Source: CADCTB01 sp035494015
Lineage (GTDB): Bacteria; Actinomycetota; Acidimicrobiia; Acidimicrobiales; AC-14
Direction of reading: 5' to 3'
NCBI GenBank assembly: GCA_035494015.1
Contig: DATJHJ010000076.1
Location: forward strand, 1 to 17,439
DNA: 17,439 nt
In this document: in pieces, positions 13,201 to 17,439 of the stretch
How positions within the stretch are numbered: position 1 is the first letter of the stretch
Layout: each line of letters begins with the position of its first letter
The notes under the pieces: model-generated
What the model was told of the DNA's origin: nothing
Databases searched by the model: none
Seen by the model: the letters and a program-made list of their open reading frames with translations, nothing else
Position numbers and translations under genes: made by a program

Positions 13201-14897
13201 CCACGCCCCACCGGCACCGGCCGGCGCTGCCAACCGTCGACCCCCGCCGGCTGCTCGTGCTGGCCCGCCGCTCCCAGCAGGCCCTGCTCATCGCCGGGGT
13301 GACGGGCGCAGCCACCGGACTGGCCGTCGCCGGCTTCGAGCGGCTCACGTTCGACGGGCTGTTCGGGACCGTGCTGGACCTGCCCGTGGCGCTGCAGGCC
13401 GTCGCGCCCACGGTCGGGTTGGTGCTGGCCTTCGCCTGCCTGCGCTTCGTGGGCCGGGGTGCGTCGCCGGCCACCTCGGACGAGTACATCCGGGCCTTCC
13501 ACGACCAGGGCCGGCGGATGGATCTGCGCGCCGTCCCCGGCCGCCTGCTCGCCGCCGCCGCCACCCTCGGCGGCGGCGTGCCCCTCGGGTACGAGGGCCC
13601 CTCGCTGTACGCCGGGGCGGCCATCGGGTCAGCCCTGCAGCGCCGCCTCCAGCGCTACTTCACGGTGGACGAGTCCAAGCTCCTGCTGGTCGCCGGGGCC
13701 GCGGCGGGCGTGGCCGCCATCTTCAAGGCGCCGGTCACCGGGCTGGTGTTCGCCCTCGAAGTCCCGTACCAGGAGGATCTGGCCCGGCGCATGCTGCTCC
13801 CGGCGGCCATCAGCGCGGCGGCGGCCTACGTGACCTTCGCCGCCTTCGCCGGCACCGAGCCCATCCTCCCGGTGGGCGGCCAGGCTCCGTTCAACCTGGT
13901 CGACCTCGGGGGCGCGGCCGTCGTCGGCCTGGCCGCCGGGGTCCTGGCCCGGGCCTTCATCGCCCTCATCCACCTGGCCAAGCGCTGGTCGACGAAGGGG
14001 CGGCCGCTGGTGCGGGCCGTGCTCGGCGGGGGGGTCCTGGCGGCGACGGTGGTCCTCGGCTACGTGCTGGCCGACCGTCCGCTGACCCTCGGCCCGGGGT
14101 ACAACGCCCTGCGGTGGGCCCTCGACCCGCGGCGCAGCGTGCTCGGGATCGTCGCCCTCGGCACCCTGCGGGTGGTGGGGACGGCGGCGGCCATCTTCGG
14201 CGGGGCGGTCGGCGGTCTGTTCATCCCGCTCGTCATCCAGGGGGCGCTCGTGGGGCGGGCGGTGGGAGGCATCTTCGACCCTGGCAACGCCACGCTGTTC
14301 CCGGTCGTGGGCATGGCCGCCTTCCTCGGCGCCGGGTACCGGGTGCCGCTGGCCTCGGTCGTGTTCGTGGCCGAGTTCACCGGGCGCCCCGGGTTCGTCG
14401 TCCCCGGCCTGATCGCCGCGGTGGTGGCCCAGCTCGTGATGGGCCGAGCGTCGATCTCGCCCTACCAAGTGGCCGGCCGGGTCGGGCACCTGGAGAAGCG
14501 GCTCAGCCTGCCGCTGGCCACCCTCGTCGACGCCGCCGCCCACACCGTCCCGCCCGATGCCACCGCCGAGGAGCTGTTCTGGCAGCACATGGTCGGCACC
14601 CGCCAGCGGTCGGTGGCCGTGGTCGACGGGTCGTCCTACGTCGGCATGGTGCGGGCCGAGGATCTGGCCAAGGTCGACCGGGACGCGTGGCCGACGACCA
14701 TGGTGACCGAGGTGATGCGCACCGACCTGCCGGTCGCCGCCCCCACCTGGACCGTCGCCGACGCCATCCGGGCCATGGAGGCAGCCGACGCCGACCGCCT
14801 GGCCATGTGCGACGACGGCCGCTTCGCAGGGATGATCACCGCCGAGGACATCGTCCGCCTCGACGACATCCTGCGCGAGACCAGCCGGTCGGAGTGA
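13197..14897 (+). CDS. CLC-type chloride channel/transporter with two C-terminal CBS domains
   Basis: This is a 566-residue membrane protein with many hydrophobic helices up to about residue 430. CLC hallmarks are GGGVPLGYEGPSLYAGAAIG with the external gating glutamate Glu133 (GREGP in the E. coli protein) and GGLFIP (339-344). Two further CLC segments are AAAGVAAIFKAPVTGLVFALE and FLGAGYRVPLASVVFVAEFTG. Tyr in SPYQVAG probably matches the central tyrosine. The GSGIP motif is replaced by GRGASP, and the second of the two internal glutamates of the E. coli exchanger appears to be Val (ALEVP). Residues from about 440 form a CBS pair (TAEELFWQHMVGT, EVMRTDLPVAAPTWTVADAIRAM in parts). The start is GTG at 13197, overlapping the marR stop as GTGA. 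Channel or exchanger activity cannot be decided. Confidence 0.92.
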   Translation: MTTPHRHRPALPTVDPRRLLVLARRSQQALLIAGVTGAATGLAVAGFERLTFDGLFGTVLDLPVALQAVAPTVGLVLAFACLRFVGRGASPATSDEYIRAFHDQGRRMDLRAVPGRLLAAAATLGGGVPLGYEGPSLYAGAAIGSALQRRLQRYFTVDESKLLLVAGAAAGVAAIFKAPVTGLVFALEVPYQEDLARRMLLPAAISAAAAYVTFAAFAGTEPILPVGGQAPFNLVDLGGAAVVGLAAGVLARAFIALIHLAKRWSTKGRPLVRAVLGGGVLAATVVLGYVLADRPLTLGPGYNALRWALDPRRSVLGIVALGTLRVVGTAAAIFGGAVGGLFIPLVIQGALVGRAVGGIFDPGNATLFPVVGMAAFLGAGYRVPLASVVFVAEFTGRPGFVVPGLIAAVVAQLVMGRASISPYQVAGRVGHLEKRLSLPLATLVDAAAHTVPPDATAEELFWQHMVGTRQRSVAVVDGSSYVGMVRAEDLAKVDRDAWPTTMVTEVMRTDLPVAAPTWTVADAIRAMEAADADRLAMCDDGRFAGMITAEDIVRLDDILRETSRSE

Positions 14898-14918
14898 GCG
14901 GGCTGGGCGTGGGCTCGT

Positions 14919-15203
14919 TCAGGAGCGCTGGCTGAGGCGGGCGGGGAGGTCCGCGGCGTACTCGGGGAAGTACCGGGAGATGATGGCCAGGGAGAAGTCC
15001 GGGAGGATGTTGCCGGCCGGCTCCCGCTCGAGGAGGAAGTCGAACGACGCCCGCACCACGTCCTCCTCGTCGGCCCCTTCCATCGACCACCCTTCGAGGA
15101 GGGCGGGCGGGACGATGACGTGATGCGACGTGGTCTCCGCCCCGTCGGTCACCTCCACGCCGAACTCGTGTGGCCCCGCCGGAGTGATGCGAATGTCGCT
15201 CAC
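14919..15203 (-). CDS. small conserved-looking protein of unknown function
   Basis: This is a 94-residue protein that I cannot name. It is acidic, with no signal peptide or membrane helix. The N-terminal part SDIRITPAGPHEFGVEVTDG reads as beta strands, followed by HHVIVPPALLEGW. A helical part has DEEDVVRASFDFLLERE, and SRYFPEYAADLPARL lies near the end. GTG at 15203 was chosen over an in-frame TTG at 15212 because a -10-like TACCGT ends eight bases upstream. It is convergent with the CLC gene (21-base gap) and divergent from the GH13 gene. It may be a cytosolic accessory protein. Confidence 0.75.
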   Translation of the reverse strand: MSDIRITPAGPHEFGVEVTDGAETTSHHVIVPPALLEGWSMEGADEEDVVRASFDFLLEREPAGNILPDFSLAIISRYFPEYAADLPARLSQRS

Positions 15204-15217
15204 AGCTCCCAACGGTA
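15204..15217 (-). promoter_or_regulatory. candidate -10 of the small unknown gene, leaderless
   Basis: On the minus strand TACCGT (15217-15212) ends eight bases before the GTG at 15203. GGGAG lies only two bases before the start, too close to serve well as a ribosome binding site. Confidence 0.4.
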
Positions 15218-15234
15218 TCCCCTCGTCGCCCCGG

Positions 15235-15248
15235 GGTAGTCCTTCGCG
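15235..15248 (+). promoter_or_regulatory. candidate -10 of the alpha-glucosidase-like gene, leaderless
   Basis: GGTAGTCC at 15235-15242 contains a TAGTCC element ending six bases before the GTG at 15249, with no Shine-Dalgarno sequence. The last base deviates from TANNNT. Together with the element at 15204-15217 it makes a compact divergent promoter region of 45 bases. Confidence 0.4.
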
Positions 15249-16808
15249 GTGGCCGCCCCTCCCGCCTGGTGGCAGACGGCCGTCCTCTACCAGATCTACC
15301 CCCGGTCCTTCTGTGACCGCGACGGCGACGGCATCGGGGACCTGGCAGGTGTCCGGGCCAGGCTGGCGTACCTGCGGTGGCTCGGCGTCGACGGGATCTG
15401 GCTGTCGCCGATCTACCGGTCACCCATGGCCGACGCCGGCTACGACGTCAGCGACCACTGCGCCATCGACCCCGTGTTCGGCGACCTGGCCGGGTTCGAC
15501 CGGCTCCTGGGCGACGTGCACGACGGCGGCCAGCGGCTCCTGCTGGACTGGGTCCCGAACCACACCAGCGACCGCCACCCCTGGTTCGTCGAGTCCCGCA
15601 GCTCCCGGGCGTCGGCCAAGCGGGACTGGTACTTCTGGCGGGACGGCCGGGACGGGCAGGGCGACGCCGAGCCACCCAACAACTGGCGGGCCGCGTTCGG
15701 GGGCCGGGCGTGGACGTGGGACCCGACCACCGCCCAGTGGTACCTGCACCTGTTCCTCCCCGAGCAGCCGGACCTGAACTGGGCCAACCCGGCCGTGGCC
15801 GAGGCCATGCACGGGGTCCTGCGCTTCTGGCTCGACCGGGGCGTCGACGGGTTCCGGGCCGACGTCATCCACCTGATCGGCAAGGACGCCGCCCTGCCCG
15901 ACCAGCCCCCCGACCTGGCCGAGATCGACCTCGTCGGCGTGCACGACCACCCGAGCGCCCACCCGCTGCTGCGGGGGATCCGCGCCGTGCTCGACGACTA
16001 CCCGGGGGAGCGGGTCATGGTGGGCGAGGTCAACCTGGGGTCGCCGAGGTTGCTGGCCCCGTACTACGGGACCGGCGACGAGCTGCACATGGTCTTCAAC
16101 TTCTCGCTGTTGTGGGCCCCGTGGGATCCGCTCGAGTGGGCGGCGCGCATCGCCGAGTCCGAGGCCGCGCTCACGCCGGCCGGGGCCTGGCCGGTCTGGG
16201 TCCTGTCGAACCACGACACCCCCCGCCACCGGGCCCGCTACGGCGGATCCGAGGGCCGGGCCCGGGTGGCGGCCACCGTCCTGCTGACCCTGCGGGGCAC
16301 GCCGTTCCTCTACGCCGGCGAGGAGCTGGGGCTGCGCGACGCGGACGTCCCCGCCGAGCGGCGGGTCGACCCCGGCGGCCGCGACGGCTGCCGCGCCCCC
16401 ATCCCCTGGGACGGCTCGCCCGGGCACGGGTGGCCGGCCACGCCGTGGCTGCCCTGGCCACCCGATGCGACGTCGACCAACGCCGCGACGCTCGCTGACG
16501 ACGCGGGATCGATCCTGCACCTGTACCGGCGGCTGCTGGCCGCCCGCCGGGCATCGGCGGCGCTCCACGCCGGGTCGTGGGCCCTCCTCGACGCACCGCC
16601 CGGCGTGCTGGCCTATGAACGCACGGCAAAGGACATGGGCGACCGTCGCCGGGTGTGGGCCAACTTCGGCGACGGCGCCGCCGAGTGCTCGGCCGACGGG
16701 CGGTGGACGGTGCAGGTCGACAGTTCGAGCCCCGCCGCCGACGACCACCGGGTGTGGGACGGCCACCTGGCCCCGGCGTCGGCGGTGGTCCTGGGCCCGG
16801 CAGGGTAG
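15249..16808 (+). CDS. GH13 alpha-glucosidase / oligo-glucosidase-like enzyme
   Basis: This is a 519-residue cytoplasmic-looking enzyme (no signal peptide) of the alpha-amylase family. The N-terminus WWQTAVLYQIYPRSF and the calcium-loop-like DRDGDGIGD are typical. Conserved regions are DWVPNHTS (I), DGFRADVIH with nucleophile Asp205 (II), GEVNL with acid/base Glu260 (III) and LSNHDTPR with Asp323 (IV). QPDLNWANPAV is typical of exo-acting alpha-glucosidases. Val directly after Asp205 is the residue often seen in alpha-1,6-active members, whereas alpha-1,4 types tend to have Ala or Thr; substrate preference is thus a guess. It is followed after 10 bases by a second GH13 gene, probably in one operon handling maltose- or trehalose-type glucosides. 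Confidence 0.93.
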   Translation: MAAPPAWWQTAVLYQIYPRSFCDRDGDGIGDLAGVRARLAYLRWLGVDGIWLSPIYRSPMADAGYDVSDHCAIDPVFGDLAGFDRLLGDVHDGGQRLLLDWVPNHTSDRHPWFVESRSSRASAKRDWYFWRDGRDGQGDAEPPNNWRAAFGGRAWTWDPTTAQWYLHLFLPEQPDLNWANPAVAEAMHGVLRFWLDRGVDGFRADVIHLIGKDAALPDQPPDLAEIDLVGVHDHPSAHPLLRGIRAVLDDYPGERVMVGEVNLGSPRLLAPYYGTGDELHMVFNFSLLWAPWDPLEWAARIAESEAALTPAGAWPVWVLSNHDTPRHRARYGGSEGRARVAATVLLTLRGTPFLYAGEELGLRDADVPAERRVDPGGRDGCRAPIPWDGSPGHGWPATPWLPWPPDATSTNAATLADDAGSILHLYRRLLAARRASAALHAGSWALLDAPPGVLAYERTAKDMGDRRRVWANFGDGAAECSADGRWTVQVDSSSPAADDHRVWDGHLAPASAVVLGPAG

Positions 16809-16818
16809 GTACCGGCCC
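16805..16818 (+). promoter_or_regulatory. possible -10 of the second GH13 gene
   Basis: GTAGGTA at 16805-16811 includes the stop codon of the preceding gene and ends seven bases before the ATG at 16819. No Shine-Dalgarno sequence lies in the 10-base gap. It resembles the other GTAG-containing -10 candidates, but the final base is not the consensus T in either register that keeps the leading TA. Support is weak, and read-through from the upstream gene is equally possible. Confidence 0.25.
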
Positions 16819-17439
16819 ATGCACGAGCGCTGGTACAAGCAGGCCGTCGTCTACTGCCTCGACGTCGAGACGTTCCAGGACTCCAACGGCGACGGGGTGG
16901 GCGACTTCGCCGGGCTGACCAGCCGGCTCGACTACCTGTCCCGCCTGGGCGTCACCTGCCTGTGGCTCAACCCGATCCACCCCAGCCCGAACCGGGACGA
17001 CGGCTACGACGTGGCCGACTTCTACGGCGTCGACCCCCGCCTCGGCACCCTGGGCGACTTCGTCGAGCTCCTCCACCAGGCCGACAACCGCGGCCTGCGG
17101 GTCATCATCGACCTGGTCGTGAACCACACGTCGAACGAGCACCCATGGTTCAAGGCCGCGTGCTCGGACCCGAACTCGCCGTACCGGGACTGGTACGTGT
17201 GGTCGAAGGACGAGCCGTCCGACCGCTTCCAGGGCATGGTCTTCCCCGGGGTGCAGAAGGAGACGTGGACGTGGAACGACCAGGCGGGAGCCTGGTACTA
17301 CCACCGCTTCTACGACTTCCAGCCCGACCTCGACATGTCGAACCCGGAGGTGCGGGCCGAGGTCCGCAAGATCATGGCCTTCTGGCTGCAGCTCGGCGTC
17401 TCGGGCTTCCGCATGGATGCGGCGCCGTTCATCATCGAG
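16819..17439 (+). CDS. GH13 trehalose synthase / alpha-amylase-like enzyme, N-terminal part (3' truncated)
   Basis: The first 207 residues are present and the frame is open at the right edge. The sequence follows the trehalose synthase (maltose glucosyltransferase) and amylase pattern. This includes WYKQAVVYCLDVETFQDSNG with the DSNGDGVGD calcium loop, GLTSRLDYLSRLGVTCLWL, NRDDGYDVADFYGVDPRLG, IIDLVVNHTSNEHPWF, FQPDLDMSNPEV and FRMDAAPF with nucleophile Asp200. Ala follows the nucleophile, unlike in the upstream enzyme. YCLDVETF and NPIHPSPN differ from classic TreS, so another specificity within GH13 is possible. The acid/base Glu and any C-terminal maltokinase-like extension lie outside the window. 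The start ATG at 16819 is 10 bases after the previous stop. Confidence 0.88.
   Translation, partial: MHERWYKQAVVYCLDVETFQDSNGDGVGDFAGLTSRLDYLSRLGVTCLWLNPIHPSPNRDDGYDVADFYGVDPRLGTLGDFVELLHQADNRGLRVIIDLVVNHTSNEHPWFKAACSDPNSPYRDWYVWSKDEPSDRFQGMVFPGVQKETWTWNDQAGAWYYHRFYDFQPDLDMSNPEVRAEVRKIMAFWLQLGVSGFRMDAAPFIIE

Noticed and set aside
1..17439. CRISPR arrays, tRNA genes, insertion sequences or attachment sites
   Set aside because: No regularly spaced repeats, cloverleaf-like segments, transposase-like genes or flanking duplications were seen on either strand.

Overview
The window is very GC-rich, with frequent GTG starts, almost no intergenic space and an actinobacterial-type PcrA/UvrD carrying a C-terminal Tudor-like tail. 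This points to a member of the Actinomycetota. The gene styles resemble uncultured Acidimicrobiia-like lineages, but that placement is inference. Both ends cut a gene. No tRNA, rRNA, CRISPR array, insertion sequence or gene-free stretch over 300 bases is visible; the longest gap is about 134 bases (6297-6430). No GC-hairpin plus T-run terminators were seen.

Left part (1-5797, + strand): the 3' end of an AmmeMemoRadiSam radical SAM gene is followed by tightly packed amrB (Memo-like) and amrA (AMMECR1-like). Next come guaA (GMP synthase) and a pcrA/uvrD helicase. A minus-strand gene of unknown function (5784-6296) overlaps the pcrA tail.

Middle part (6431-10627): a NarL-type response regulator gene on the + strand runs head-on into a minus-strand pair. 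That pair is a lipoprotein sugar-type solute-binding protein translationally coupled to a two-transmembrane histidine kinase. No permease or ATPase accompanies the binding protein, so the three genes look like a binding protein-kinase-regulator signalling set. Upstream on the minus strand is a membrane-anchored protein with a Rieske-like C-terminal pattern that seems to have lost its four cluster ligands while keeping the two disulfide cysteines.

Right part (10647-17439): sucC and sucD (succinyl-CoA synthetase) diverge from the Rieske-like gene across only 19 bases. A MarR regulator with a perfect inverted-repeat operator over its own promoter follows, coupled to a CLC chloride transporter with an atypical selectivity region and two CBS domains. 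A small unknown gene on the minus strand comes next, then two GH13 glycoside hydrolase genes (an alpha-glucosidase-like enzyme and the N-terminal part of a trehalose synthase/amylase-like enzyme).

A recurring theme is a TANNNT-like -10 element ending 5 to 8 bases before the start codon, with no Shine-Dalgarno sequence. This suggests that many transcripts here are leaderless. Genes inside operons are instead mostly joined by GTGA stop/start overlaps.
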